Shown in pieces: positions 50,839 to 60,917 of a stretch of DNA of 64,000 nt; the stretch's first letter is position 1, and each line of letters starts with the position of its first letter. The stretch comes from Stigmatella ashevillena (lineage in GTDB: Bacteria; Myxococcota; Myxococcia; Myxococcales; Myxococcaceae): the NCBI RefSeq assembly GCF_028368975.1, contig NZ_JAQNDM010000002.1, positions 5,140,425 through 5,204,424 of the forward strand, read 5' to 3'. Under the pieces are notes generated by a model, which did not search any database, was not told the origin of the DNA, and saw nothing but the letters and a program-made list of their open reading frames with translations. The translations under genes and the position numbers were made by a program.

Positions 50839-52515
50839 ATGCCCCTCTCCCAGAAGACCGAGCATTCGCGCCAGAAGGCCCCTGTCTCCATGCTCCTCGC
50901 CCTGCTCAGCCTCGGGCCCGCCTGTGGCGAGGCCCTCCCAGGCGAGCCCTTCGAGGAATCACTTCGCCTCAGCCCAGGCGTCGCGGCGCTCGCCGACTCC
51001 AATCTGTATGACTCCTTTACCCGGGCGAACAGCGCCACCACCCTCGGAAGCCTCGAAACGGGCGGCCAGAGCTGGAGCTACACCCCTTCCACCGCGACGT
51101 GGGGCGTCACCTCGGGCAAGGCCTATCTCGCGACGGATGACGGCACCTGGAATGACCACTACGCCACCGTCCAGGGCTCCGCCAACGGCCGCGTGCTGGT
51201 CACCCTGTCGACGCTCGGCCAGTACTCGGGCCTCACCTTCCGCTTCACTGACCGGAACAACTGCTGGAAGTTGGCGACCGATACAAGCGCCGGAAAGTAT
51301 TTCCTGACGAAGTTCGTGGGAGGAACCCAGACGTTCCCGCTCCAGATTGCCCAAGCCCCCGCCGCTGGAGACGTGCTCGAAGTCCGGACCTCTGGCACCC
51401 GGATCGATGTCTACATCAATGGCGTGCTCAAGGGCGGCGTCAACGATGCGAGCCATCAGACCGCGGCACGCGCCGGTCTGCTCGGAAGCCAAGACAACCT
51501 CGCGCGGTATGACGAGTTCAAGGTCTACACGTCCGGCACCCGCGATGCCACGCTGCAACCCTTCGTCTCAAGCTCCGTCTGGAATCTGCCGATCGGCACC
51601 GGTGCGACGTACGCGGACACCACCGATGCCGCGACGAAGGACTTCATCGCCACCCACATCAACGGTCTGGCCATCACCACCTGGGCCAACTGGGATGTCT
51701 ATTCTCATCCCATCTCCTTCGCCTCCACCACTGACCCGTGGGCCACTGTGACCGACACCAACGACTCCTCGCGCAGCGGGAGCTACTACGTCCCCGCGGC
51801 GGCCCCCATCGCCAGCGGCAGTGACAAGCACATGCACGTCATCCAGCCGTCGCGGGCGTTCATCAACGAGGCCTGGTCCGTCACCCGGCAATCCTCCACC
51901 GCGTACCGCGCCGGGCGTCACCACCGGATTGATCTCTTCGGGGCCGGCATCGGGCCGCAGAACGGCGTTCGGGCCTACGGTGGCTCGGCCATCGGCGGGC
52001 TCATCCGCGGCTGGGAGACCACGCCCACCCATCCGCAGTACACGGGGAAAATCCAGCACGCGCTGGCGGTCGCCGTCGACCGCGTGCAGCTCTACTACTG
52101 CTGTGGCACGAGCGGCTACGACGCGAACGGCTACGGCACGGCGAAGGGCTATGTGTGGCCGGCCACCGAGCAGGATTGGGGCAGCGAGACCACCTACAAA
52201 GGCCATGTCGCCATGGGCGCCTACTTCGCCATTCCCCCTTCCGTGGACCTCTCCACGCTGGGTCTCACGGCCGAAGGCCGGATGGTGGCGCAGGCACTCC
52301 AGGACTTCGGCGCCTATGTCACGGACGCGACGGGCGGCACGGTGGCCTTCTACGTCGAGCCCACCGCTCCGTCCTCGTTCGTCAGCAACCTGCGCCGCGA
52401 TCTTCCGCTCATTCGCTCGAAGATGCGGCGGGTCACGAACAACAGCGCCTCGGCCCCGAATGGCCCTGGCACCCGGCGCGTCCCCCTGCTGCCGGATCTG
52501 GCCCCTGCGCCGTAA
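50839..52515 (+). CDS. Secreted or lipid-anchored protein with a concanavalin-like domain
   Basis: The start chosen is the ATG at 50839; an ATG at 50890 would give a tighter signal (MLLALLSLGPAC, possible lipobox). After the signal, residues ~55-230 resemble a LamG/concanavalin-type beta-sandwich (YDSFTRANSATTLGSLETGGQSW, DNLARYDEFKVYTSG). The second part (~235-545) starts FVSSSVWNLPIGTGATYAD and has HMHVIQPSR, RHHRIDLFGAGIGPQNGVRAYGGSAIGGLIRGWE and ALAVAVDRVQLYYCCG; this module occurs in secreted actinobacterial and myxobacterial proteins of unknown role (recollection). It may bind or act on carbohydrate (inference). The 203 bases upstream and 211 bases downstream have no gene. Confidence 0.75.
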   Translation: MPLSQKTEHSRQKAPVSMLLALLSLGPACGEALPGEPFEESLRLSPGVAALADSNLYDSFTRANSATTLGSLETGGQSWSYTPSTATWGVTSGKAYLATDDGTWNDHYATVQGSANGRVLVTLSTLGQYSGLTFRFTDRNNCWKLATDTSAGKYFLTKFVGGTQTFPLQIAQAPAAGDVLEVRTSGTRIDVYINGVLKGGVNDASHQTAARAGLLGSQDNLARYDEFKVYTSGTRDATLQPFVSSSVWNLPIGTGATYADTTDAATKDFIATHINGLAITTWANWDVYSHPISFASTTDPWATVTDTNDSSRSGSYYVPAAAPIASGSDKHMHVIQPSRAFINEAWSVTRQSSTAYRAGRHHRIDLFGAGIGPQNGVRAYGGSAIGGLIRGWETTPTHPQYTGKIQHALAVAVDRVQLYYCCGTSGYDANGYGTAKGYVWPATEQDWGSETTYKGHVAMGAYFAIPPSVDLSTLGLTAEGRMVAQALQDFGAYVTDATGGTVAFYVEPTAPSSFVSNLRRDLPLIRSKMRRVTNNSASAPNGPGTRRVPLLPDLAPAP

Positions 52516-52726
52516 GGCCAGCGAGGAACCGTGGAGGCGCCGCCCGTCCGGCGGCACCTCCTCTGGATGGGCCTGAAGAACCACCTTCCTGTTGAGTTCT
52601 CTCTCTCTCCCGCGCCCCTCACGTTCCAAAACCAACCTTTCCGTTCCAGCGCGATCCTTCTCCTCCTCCTGGGGCGCGCGGTCCTTCTACATTGTCCCCC
52701 TCGAAGTCTCTGTTGGGGGGTTCACC

Positions 52727-53785
52727 GTGGCGGAATATGACTCTGGGCGGAAGCGCGTGCGTCCTCTCACCGCATCCCAGGGGGTGGTGGCGCTTCTGGA
52801 GCGATGGGTCTCGGAACTCGAACGAGGGTCCTCCGGGGCCGCACTGGACCTTGATGATCTCTCCCCGCCGTTCCCCGGGCGCACGCCTCCCGAAGCGAAC
52901 CCTCCCGCGTCCGAAGCGGAGCTGCAGCAGGCCGACGCCGTCCGTGCCGCCCGGGCGGAGATCCGTCCCCAAGGCGCGGTGTTCAACCTCCTGGGCTCCG
53001 CGCAGATCGTCCTGGCGCAGGAGGGCGGCAAGCTCGTCCACCGGGGCACCGTCGGCATCCGCGGGCCCTGCGCCCCCTCGCGCGAGGAGTGGCTCGGGCT
53101 CGGCTTGAAGAACGCCCAGGCCCACGCCCTGGAGTTCGTCCTCACGTGGTTCGGCGCTCCGTTCGACTCGGCCACGGGTGGGGAGGACCCCAGTTGGGGG
53201 ACGTGGCCCTTCTCGGGACGCGCCCTGATCGACGTCCTGGCGCGCTGGAAGCACCAGGACTCCGCGGCGTTCAACGCACACCTGGGCCGGCTGGGAATCG
53301 ACGTCACCCTGGGGCAACCCTCCTGCCCCTCTTCGCTCACCGTCATCGACGTGGAGCAGGGCTCTCCCATAGGAGGGCGAGAGGCCCTGTCCCTGCTGGG
53401 AGAGGATGCGCGTCTGTTCGCGGCCCTGGCTCAAGCCGGCAGGGAGCGAAGTGCACAGCTCGCGCAGCTCCGTTTCATCGCCGAGAAGGCCCTCCTTCCC
53501 CTGTTGGCCTGGGCCGGACAAGACGCTCCCGCTGAGGAAGCTTCCCCGGGCCTCTCGCTGACCCCACGCATGCTGGCCCTGTTGCTCCACGCGGAGCTCC
53601 GGCTGGGCTTCCGGGGCTCCTCCAAGCTGGCCGCGCTGGCGCGCGAGGACACCGGAAAACCCAGGGCCGAAGAGCGCTCGGCCCAGCGCTTCGCGGCGGA
53701 GCTTCACGCCGCCGGGCGCACACGAGAGGCCAACGAGGTGCGGCGCATCCTGTACTCTCCCGAGCTGGCCACCGCCCTGGCCTGA
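52727..53785 (+). CDS. Unknown protein, first of a pair with a LuxR-type regulator
   Basis: A GTG at 52727 after GGGGGG is the preferred start, giving 352 residues (VAEYDSGRKRVRPLTASQ). The sequence is mainly soluble, with ASEAELQQADAVRAARAEIRPQGA, a Trp-rich middle (EDPSWGTWPFSGRALIDVLARWKHQ) and a helical C-terminus (AERSAQRFAAELHAAGRTREANEVRRIL). It has no signal peptide and matches no family I know. The LuxR-type gene starts 22 bases after its stop, so the two are probably one operon. Confidence 0.7.
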   Translation: MAEYDSGRKRVRPLTASQGVVALLERWVSELERGSSGAALDLDDLSPPFPGRTPPEANPPASEAELQQADAVRAARAEIRPQGAVFNLLGSAQIVLAQEGGKLVHRGTVGIRGPCAPSREEWLGLGLKNAQAHALEFVLTWFGAPFDSATGGEDPSWGTWPFSGRALIDVLARWKHQDSAAFNAHLGRLGIDVTLGQPSCPSSLTVIDVEQGSPIGGREALSLLGEDARLFAALAQAGRERSAQLAQLRFIAEKALLPLLAWAGQDAPAEEASPGLSLTPRMLALLLHAELRLGFRGSSKLAALAREDTGKPRAEERSAQRFAAELHAAGRTREANEVRRILYSPELATALA

Positions 53786-53807
53786 GCCGCCAAGACAGGA
53801 CACGACC

Positions 53808-54206
53808 ATGCGGACTCCACTTCCACCCGGAAGCCGGTCGCTGCTCATCTTCCCAGTGCCCAGCTCCTCCCACGCGCCCGGGGCCAGGGGACCTGCTCCC
53901 GCGGGCGAACTCATCATCGATGGCCAGCGCTACCACCTCGTGCCCGCCCCGGAGGAGCCGGGGCTGGCGCCGTCCCTCCCCGTTCCGGCCGCAAGGGTGC
54001 TCACTGCCCGCGAGTTCCAGATTGCCTCGCACGTCGCCGCGGGCCGGGTGAACAAGGAGATTGCCGCAGAGCTGGACATCAGCACGTGGACCGTGGCGGC
54101 ACACCTGCGGCGCATCTTCTCCAAGCTCGGAGTCGATACGCGGGCCGCCATGGTCTCGCGCTGCTTCAGCGAGATTCCAGGAGCGCCGCCCCCGGCCAAG
54201 CCGTGA
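53808..54206 (+). CDS. Small LuxR-type helix-turn-helix regulator
   Basis: The 132-residue protein has a Pro-rich N-terminal half with a short strand segment (GELIIDGQRYHLVP) and a complete GerE/LuxR DNA-binding domain: LTAREFQIASHVAAGRVNKEIAAELDISTWTVAAHLRRIFSKLGVDTRAAMVSRC. There is no receiver or autoinducer domain, so it is a stand-alone transcription factor. It follows the unknown 352-residue protein, which could control it or be controlled by it. It converges on the acidic small gene. Confidence 0.9.
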   Translation: MRTPLPPGSRSLLIFPVPSSSHAPGARGPAPAGELIIDGQRYHLVPAPEEPGLAPSLPVPAARVLTAREFQIASHVAAGRVNKEIAAELDISTWTVAAHLRRIFSKLGVDTRAAMVSRCFSEIPGAPPPAKP

Positions 54207-54240
54207 CCTCCCAGAGGCTCAGCGGCGCGGCGCAAGGACG

Positions 54241-54483
54241 TTAGAGGCCCCGGGTCTGGCTTCTCTCGAAGCCGTCGTCCTCGAATCCCTCGGCGCCCTC
54301 GCCGAACAGCTCAGCGAAGTCATCTTCTTGAGAGAAGCCATCGGGCTCGTCGGAGCGAAACGCCAACGTCTCGGCATCATCCCCTTCGTCCCACGCCTCC
54401 CTCTCGTCAAAGGCAGCCGCGAAGTCATCCATCCCGGCATCGGATTCGAAGGCTTCTTCCAAAAATAACTCGGCGCTGGTCAT
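54241..54483 (-). CDS. Very acidic small protein
   Basis: The 80-residue protein (MTSAELFLEEAFESDAGMDDF...) is nearly one-third Asp plus Glu, with repeated short F-[AG]-x-[ED]-type blocks (DDFAAAFDE, DDFAELFGEG, EGFEDDGFE) and no Cys. The GGGGGGCG sequence before the ATG at 54483 is a good ribosome site. It follows the IleRS-like gene on the same strand by 72 bases. It could be a DNA-mimic, a chaperone-like acidic partner or a peptide precursor; nothing decides between these. Confidence 0.55.
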   Translation of the reverse strand: MTSAELFLEEAFESDAGMDDFAAAFDEREAWDEGDDAETLAFRSDEPDGFSQEDDFAELFGEGAEGFEDDGFERSQTRGL

Positions 54484-54555
54484 CGACGCCCCCCGTCAGG
54501 CACACCACACTCCTGCAAGACCGGCAGGTTAGGGCGCCAGGGGAAACCCGGGCAG

Positions 54556-56352
54556 TCACTCGTTCGAGCTAGTCTGGACGAACTTCCCGCCAGGGAAGCC
54601 CGCGAGAAAGACACTCTCCGCCTTCTTCCCGGGCAGCGACTGCCACACCTCTTCGGCCGTGAAGCTCAGGAGTGGGGCCAACAGCCTCGCCAGGGTGGAG
54701 ACCTCCTCGTACAGCACCGTCTGTGCGCTGCGCCGGGCGGTGTCCTGAGTGAGGCGGCCGAGGACTTCGGCGGACAGCACGTCCGCACAGAAGTCCCTCA
54801 CCCTTGGGACGATCCGGTGGAACTCGCCGTTCTCATAGGCCTGACGGACCTTCTCCACCACCTCCGCCAGCGGGCCTCGAAGCCGCGCCTCCTGAAGCGG
54901 CAGCGCCTCCACGGGCACCGCGTCGCGCTCCGGGTCGAAACCGTCCAGATGACTCAGCGCGGAGTGCAGGGTGTTCCGCACCTTCGCAAGCTCCTGGCTC
55001 ACCGCCGCCAGGGCGTCCTCCCGCAGGCGCGCCTCTGGACGGAAGAAGCGGTCGGCCACCCAGAGCCGGAAGACGTCCGCGCCGTACTGCTGACGGACCT
55101 CCTCCACGGAGAGGACATTGTCCTGGAACACCTCCAGCGGAATGAACCACTGGTCCAAAGCCAAGAGGAGAACGGGCTGGTGGCAGGAGCGGCAATGCGG
55201 CACGCGGTGCTCCACCCTGTCCCGCTTCTCGTTGAGCAGCACGCCCCGCGCCTCCAGCAACTCCACGATGAGCGGATCCGCCTCGAAGACGTTCTGCCCC
55301 TGGAGCGCCTCGCCCACCGAACCGTCATAGCGCCCGTCCTCGCGCACGGCGCGGGAGAACTCCACCCACTCGCCCCCCTGGGCGGGCGCCGTGAGCACCA
55401 GCCCCGTGCCCGCCTCGTCCGTGACATGGGGGCTCAACACCACCCGGCCCGTGCGCTCCAGCCAGGGGTGCTGGTAGGTGAGGTGCTCCAGGTCCTCGCC
55501 ACTCGCGTACGCGAGAATCCGCCGGGGATTCTCGAAGCCCACCGTCTCGACGTCCCCGCCCCGCAGGTGCGCCGTCTTCTTCACCAACTCGTCCCCCTTC
55601 ACCTCGGCCAGCACCTTCGCGAGCAACGGCCGGGCCGCGCAAACGACACGCTCGCCCAACTGATAGAAGACGTACTCGAAGTCCCCGTTCACCGAGAGGG
55701 TCTGGTGCGCCGGCAGCCTCCACGGTGCCGAGGTCCACACGAGGAAGAAAACCTCCTGGCCCGCGAGCATCGGCAACCGCTCCGCCAGCTCCGGCCCAGC
55801 CCGGAAGGCCATATATAAGGAGGGGCTCTGGCGAGGCGCGTCCTCCACCTCCTCCTCGGCCAACACCCGCTGATCGCGCGGGCACCAGAACGAAGGCTTC
55901 AGGAGCCGGGTGAGCTCCCCCCGGCGCGCAAGAGCAGCCCGCTCTCGCAGCTCCCGCTCCGCGGAGGAAGCATCCCGTGTCCGGTACGAGGCCTCCGCGC
56001 GCCCAAAAACCCCCAGCCGCTGAAGTTCCGCCTCTTGGAGGCCGAGGCACTCCTGCTCGAGGGCCTGACCGTGCACGCTCCACCCGGGGAGGACGTCACA
56101 CCGGCACCCGGAGAGGTGGCGGAACTTCGCCACGATGTCCTGGAGGATCCTGTGGAACGCGGTGTCCACCGGCAGGAAGGGCCGGGCATCCACGGGCCCG
56201 CCTGCCAGCACGAAGGGCTCCGCGCCAGCGTTTTGCTGCCGGAGCCGCGCCCAGATGCCGCGCTCGGCCCACCCGGCGAGCATCTGGGATTCGCGCCGCG
56301 ACAGGTTCAGAGGGTCCTGGAAGTCGCTCGGGGGCAGGCCAGCGTCGCTCAT
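54556..56352 (-). CDS. Isoleucyl-tRNA synthetase-like protein lacking catalytic motifs
   Basis: The 598 residues follow the bacterial IleRS plan but are shortened from the usual ~930. Recognisable parts are LPGWSVHGQALEQE (for LPGWDTHGLPIE), WTSAPWRLPAHQTLSVN (editing-domain entry), GTGLVLTAPAQGGEW, HRVPHCRSCHQPVLLLALDQWFI, YGADVFRLWVADRFF and the anticodon-stem helices RNTLHSALSHLDGFDP ... RRSAQTVLYEEV ... LLSFTAEEVWQSLPG. The HIGH motif region reads LPVDTAFHRILQD, and the KMSKS loop expected before the YGAD segment is absent (QDNVLSVEEVRQQYGAD). The C-terminal zinc domain is missing. It is not expected to charge tRNA. An acidic small gene follows it. Confidence 0.85.
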   Translation of the reverse strand: MSDAGLPPSDFQDPLNLSRRESQMLAGWAERGIWARLRQQNAGAEPFVLAGGPVDARPFLPVDTAFHRILQDIVAKFRHLSGCRCDVLPGWSVHGQALEQECLGLQEAELQRLGVFGRAEASYRTRDASSAERELRERAALARRGELTRLLKPSFWCPRDQRVLAEEEVEDAPRQSPSLYMAFRAGPELAERLPMLAGQEVFFLVWTSAPWRLPAHQTLSVNGDFEYVFYQLGERVVCAARPLLAKVLAEVKGDELVKKTAHLRGGDVETVGFENPRRILAYASGEDLEHLTYQHPWLERTGRVVLSPHVTDEAGTGLVLTAPAQGGEWVEFSRAVREDGRYDGSVGEALQGQNVFEADPLIVELLEARGVLLNEKRDRVEHRVPHCRSCHQPVLLLALDQWFIPLEVFQDNVLSVEEVRQQYGADVFRLWVADRFFRPEARLREDALAAVSQELAKVRNTLHSALSHLDGFDPERDAVPVEALPLQEARLRGPLAEVVEKVRQAYENGEFHRIVPRVRDFCADVLSAEVLGRLTQDTARRSAQTVLYEEVSTLARLLAPLLSFTAEEVWQSLPGKKAESVFLAGFPGGKFVQTSSNE

Positions 56353-56418
56353 GACCCTGGGGCCGTAACACGCCCCTGGAGGCCCCGCAATCCGCTCCGG
56401 GAGGGGGCGAAGGCCTTC

Positions 56419-57786
<1,368 letters not shown>

Positions 57787-57864
57787 CCAGTGCGGAGGAT
57801 ACCAAACAGGGACGTCTGAGCTGCTCGGTCCCTCACCTGCTCGTGCTAGGCTCCCACGCCCTCC

Positions 57865-58884
57865 ATGCCCCCCTCCAAGGCGAAGCAGAAAAAGGCGCGA
57901 GCTCCGGCCCGCACCGAGGCATCCCCCCGTGCCCCGGCGCCCGCGGCCCGTCCCACGCGCCGCCGGGTGAAAAAGACGGTGGTGCTCCTGTCGCGCAAGC
58001 GCTCGCTGTACTCCACGGGCCGGCTGGTGGAGGCCATCAAGAAGCGAGGCCACAGGCCCTTGGTGCTCGACACCCTGCGCTGCACCATGATTCTGGCCAA
58101 GGACGACCCGCGGATGATGTACCGGGGCGTGGAGATCCGCGGCGTGGACGTGGTGATTCCGCGCATTGGCGCCTCCATCACCGCCTATGGCCTGGCGGTG
58201 GTGACGCACTTCGAGATGATGGGGGTGCCGGTGGTGAACGAGGCCGGGTCCATCCTGCGAAGCCGGGACAAGCTGCGGTGCTTGCAACACCTGTCGCGGG
58301 CGGGGCTGGACATCCCCCGGACGGTGATGGCGCATGACCGGAGCAACGTGCGCAAGCTGGTGCAGGAGGTGGGCGGCCTGCCCCTCATCATCAAGCTCAT
58401 CCGGGGCACGCAAGGCGTGGGGGTGATGATCGCCCATACCCTGCAAGAGGTGCAGAGCATCGTGGACACCTTCTGGGATTTGGGCCAGGAGATCGTCCTC
58501 CAGGAGTTCGTCGCCGAGAGCAAGGGCAAGGACGTGCGCGCCCTGGTGGTGGGCAACCGGGTGGTGGGGGCGATGCGGCGGCAGGCGAAGAAGGGCGAGT
58601 TCCGCTCCAACATCCACCGGGGGGGTGAGGGCCAACCCATCGAGCTGTCCCCCGCCTACGTGGAAGCTGCGGTGACCGCGGCCCGCATCACCGGGCTGGG
58701 CATCGCCGGGGTGGACATGCTGGAGGGGCACGCGGGACCCAGGTTGATGGAGATCAACTCCAGCCCGGGCTTCGAGGGGTTGGAAGCGGCCACGGGCAAG
58801 GACATCGCCGGAGCGATGGTGGACCACGCGCTGCTCTTCGCCGAGGCCAGGCAGGGAGGCGAGCGAGTCCGGCAGCCTCTTTGA
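57865..58884 (+). CDS. RimK-family ATP-grasp ligase
   Basis: The 339-residue protein has a basic, probably disordered 36-residue lead and then the RimK core: VVLLSRKRSLYSTGRLVEAIKKRGH, VIPRIGASITAYGLAVVTHFEMMGVPVVN, LIIKLIRGTQGVGVMIA, LQEFVAESKGKDVRALVVGNRVVGAM and the metal-binding end GIAGVDMLEGHAGPRLMEINSSPGFEGLE. RimK adds glutamates to ribosomal protein S6, and relatives make poly-Glu or other amide links; the substrate here is open. It is divergent from the FHA activator. Confidence 0.92.
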   Translation: MPPSKAKQKKARAPARTEASPRAPAPAARPTRRRVKKTVVLLSRKRSLYSTGRLVEAIKKRGHRPLVLDTLRCTMILAKDDPRMMYRGVEIRGVDVVIPRIGASITAYGLAVVTHFEMMGVPVVNEAGSILRSRDKLRCLQHLSRAGLDIPRTVMAHDRSNVRKLVQEVGGLPLIIKLIRGTQGVGVMIAHTLQEVQSIVDTFWDLGQEIVLQEFVAESKGKDVRALVVGNRVVGAMRRQAKKGEFRSNIHRGGEGQPIELSPAYVEAAVTAARITGLGIAGVDMLEGHAGPRLMEINSSPGFEGLEAATGKDIAGAMVDHALLFAEARQGGERVRQPL

Positions 58885-59000
58885 GAGGTACCAGGCATCC
58901 AAGCCCTCTACTTCGTGCGCCCTTCGGGAATGAGCATCGGCGCCAGATGTCAGGAGGGGATTGGCAGTCGCAGGGCGCCCCTCTAATCTGGGCGCCCTTG

Positions 59001-59678
59001 ATGAAGACCCTGCTGCCCAAGACGCTGCAGATTACCGTGTACCAGGATGTGCTGTGCGCCTGGTGCTACATCGCCGACATGCGCCTGGAAACGCTGCGCC
59101 ACGAGTTTGGCGACGCCGTCCGCTGGCGCGTGAGGCCCTACCCGCTGCGCGTCCAGGACACGCTGCCCACGGAGCGCGAGTTGCGTGGGCTGTCCGAGGA
59201 GGTGAAGCGCGCCAGCCACGAGCCGGAGCCGGTGGCGCGCTCACTGTCCACGGACCTGTGGCTGGGAGGAGATCCTCCGCGCTCGAGCCTCCCGGGACTG
59301 GCGGCCCTGGAGGCCGCGCGGCTCCAGGGGCCCCAGGCGCGAGCGTTCATGGCGAGAGCCATGCAGCGCGCGGCGCTGGAGCAGGGCGTGAACGTGTCGC
59401 GTCCGGACGTGGTGTTCGAACTGGCGAGCCGCGTGGGGCTGTCGATGAACGACTTCTCCGCGGCGTTCCACTCGGAGGAGACGCGCCGGCTGATCCTCGA
59501 CGAGCACCGGCTGGCCTCGAGCCGCGGCGTGCGCGGCGTCCCCACCGTCATCATCGGCGGCCGGTGGATGGTCTGCGGGCTGCGCGAGGTGTCCGAGTAC
59601 CGCGAGCACATCCTGGCCTGCATGGGGAAGATCGTCACCCCGCGCTCGGGCGGCTCGTCCGAGCGGTTGGTGCACTGA
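59001..59678 (+). CDS. DsbA-family (FrnE/2-hydroxychromene isomerase-like) oxidoreductase
   Basis: The ATG at 59001 (MKTLLPKTLQITVYQD) starts a 225-residue thioredoxin-fold protein with CAWC in YQDVLCAWCYIAD, a helical insert, and the cis-Pro loop SSRGVRGVPTVIIGGRWMVCGLREVSEY. It has no signal peptide, so it is a cytosolic member of the DsbA/FrnE group. These proteins act on thiols or glutathione adducts (family). The gap before it (58885-59000) holds no gene. Confidence 0.9.
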   Translation: MKTLLPKTLQITVYQDVLCAWCYIADMRLETLRHEFGDAVRWRVRPYPLRVQDTLPTERELRGLSEEVKRASHEPEPVARSLSTDLWLGGDPPRSSLPGLAALEAARLQGPQARAFMARAMQRAALEQGVNVSRPDVVFELASRVGLSMNDFSAAFHSEETRRLILDEHRLASSRGVRGVPTVIIGGRWMVCGLREVSEYREHILACMGKIVTPRSGGSSERLVH

Positions 59679-59690
59679 GCGGGTGCGGGT

Positions 59691-59715
59691 GAGGGCTCCT
59701 GCGCGAGGAGCCCTC
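59691..59715. terminator. Strong hairpin between convergent genes
   Basis: A perfect 10-bp stem (GAGGGCTCCT / AGGAGCCCTC) with a GCGCG loop sits 13 bases after the DsbA-family stop and just before the stop of the opposite gene. It likely ends transcripts from both sides. No T-tract follows. Confidence 0.65.
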
Positions 59716-59720
59716 CGCGC

Positions 59721-60683
59721 TCAGCCGCGCGCCTCTGCGCCGGGGCGCAGCGACAGGTAGAGCGCCGCCATCAGCAGGTAGCTCAACCCCAGCGCGGGAA
59801 TGATGCCCACGCAGCACGCCAGCATCCCCGCGAGGATGATCAGCCCGTTCACGAGCGAGAAGCCAAAGACGGGGAGCCGCTGGCCGCGCATGTTGGCGTA
59901 GCAGTTGCGCAAGGCCCGCAGGGGCGAGGGACGGTCCTCGTAGGCCAGCTCGCCCTGGATCAGGTAGAGAGGCAGGAAGAGGTAGATCATCACGGGCAGG
60001 AACAGCAGCCCCACGACCCCCGCGGCGATGATGCGCGACGGCTCCCACTCCATCTGCACCAAGGAAGAGGGAAGGACGCCTCCGGGCACGATGATCAGGA
60101 ACAAGACCACGCCCAGGACCCCGAACACCGCGAGCACCGCCAGGGCGATCAACAGCAACGTGCCCAGGTAGGCCCCGGTCTTGTGAAACTGGCTGAACAG
60201 CGTGGCGATGTCCGCCCGGCGCCCGTGGAGCACGTCGAACAGCATCCGCATGAGGCCCAACCCCAGGACGCCCTGCACCACGTTCTGCACGAAGAACGAG
60301 GCCACGATCAGAACGACCGAGAGCGCAGAGCTGTCCAGCGCATCGCCCAGAAGGGGCAGGATGTTGGAGATGAGCTGCGCGATGAGGGTGATGCCCATGA
60401 AGACGAGCACGCCCAACGAGAGCATCACCCACTGGCGCTTGAAGATCTCAAAGCAGTGGTCCCACAGCCCGCTGACGCTCCAGGTGTCACGGTTGAACGG
60501 AAACTCCCGCCCGCTCCCCTGCCGAGCCCGGCAGGTGGGGCAACTGGACTGGGTTCCCCCCTCGGTGCACGTGGCACACATGAAATTGCCGCACCGCATG
60601 CAGGTGCGCTGGGCCAGCAACTCCGGATGCAGGGCGCAATGCGCGCCTGCCTGGTGACCCCCGCCCCAATCCGTCTCCGACAT
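59721..60683 (-). CDS. Multi-pass membrane protein with N-terminal zinc-ribbon-type Cys/His motifs
   Basis: Residues 15-55 have CALHPELLAQRTCMRCGNFMCATCTEGGTQSSCPTC, a B-box-like zinc-binding pattern. Six or so transmembrane helices follow (VMLSLGVLVFMGITLIAQLISNIL, LLLIALAVLAVFGVLGVVLFLII, IIAAGVVGLLFLPVMIYLFLPLYLI, SLVNGLIILAGMLACCVGIIPALGLSYLLMAALYLSL). This plan recurs in myxobacterial proteins of unknown role. It is 320 residues long and monocistronic between a hairpin and a 234-base upstream region. Confidence 0.82.
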   Translation of the reverse strand: MSETDWGGGHQAGAHCALHPELLAQRTCMRCGNFMCATCTEGGTQSSCPTCRARQGSGREFPFNRDTWSVSGLWDHCFEIFKRQWVMLSLGVLVFMGITLIAQLISNILPLLGDALDSSALSVVLIVASFFVQNVVQGVLGLGLMRMLFDVLHGRRADIATLFSQFHKTGAYLGTLLLIALAVLAVFGVLGVVLFLIIVPGGVLPSSLVQMEWEPSRIIAAGVVGLLFLPVMIYLFLPLYLIQGELAYEDRPSPLRALRNCYANMRGQRLPVFGFSLVNGLIILAGMLACCVGIIPALGLSYLLMAALYLSLRPGAEARG

Positions 60684-60786
60684 CCGCTCTCCCTCGCGCC
60701 CGACCGGGACCGTCCCCTCGGAAGCCCGCGCGTAAGTCCCCTATATCCCAGGGATTACCGTGGTCTCCAGGGGGTGGGCACCGACT

Positions 60787-60833
60787 CAGAGGTCCTGGGG
60801 GAGCCCCCGTCCCCGTCCAGGGGAAGACCTCTG
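60787..60833 (+). promoter_or_regulatory. Hairpin-forming sequence upstream of the Gly-rich lipoprotein gene
   Basis: CAGAGGTC (60787-60794) pairs with GACCTCTG (60826-60833) around an interior GC-rich arm (CCTGGGGG / CCCCGT...), followed by AATTTCTT. It lies about 85 bases before the start codon at 60918. It may be a leader structure or terminator; function is undecided. Confidence 0.35.
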
Positions 60834-60917
60834 AATTTCTTCGCGATCTGTGCGTCTGCACGGGTGTCGTCGTAAGACAGAAGCGGACCGGAGGCCCTGG
60901 TCCCGGAGAGTCCTCAC

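Noticed and set aside
54817-55818. 333-codon plus-strand frame
   Set aside because: Antisense of the IleRS-like gene, where family segments are readable over the full length.
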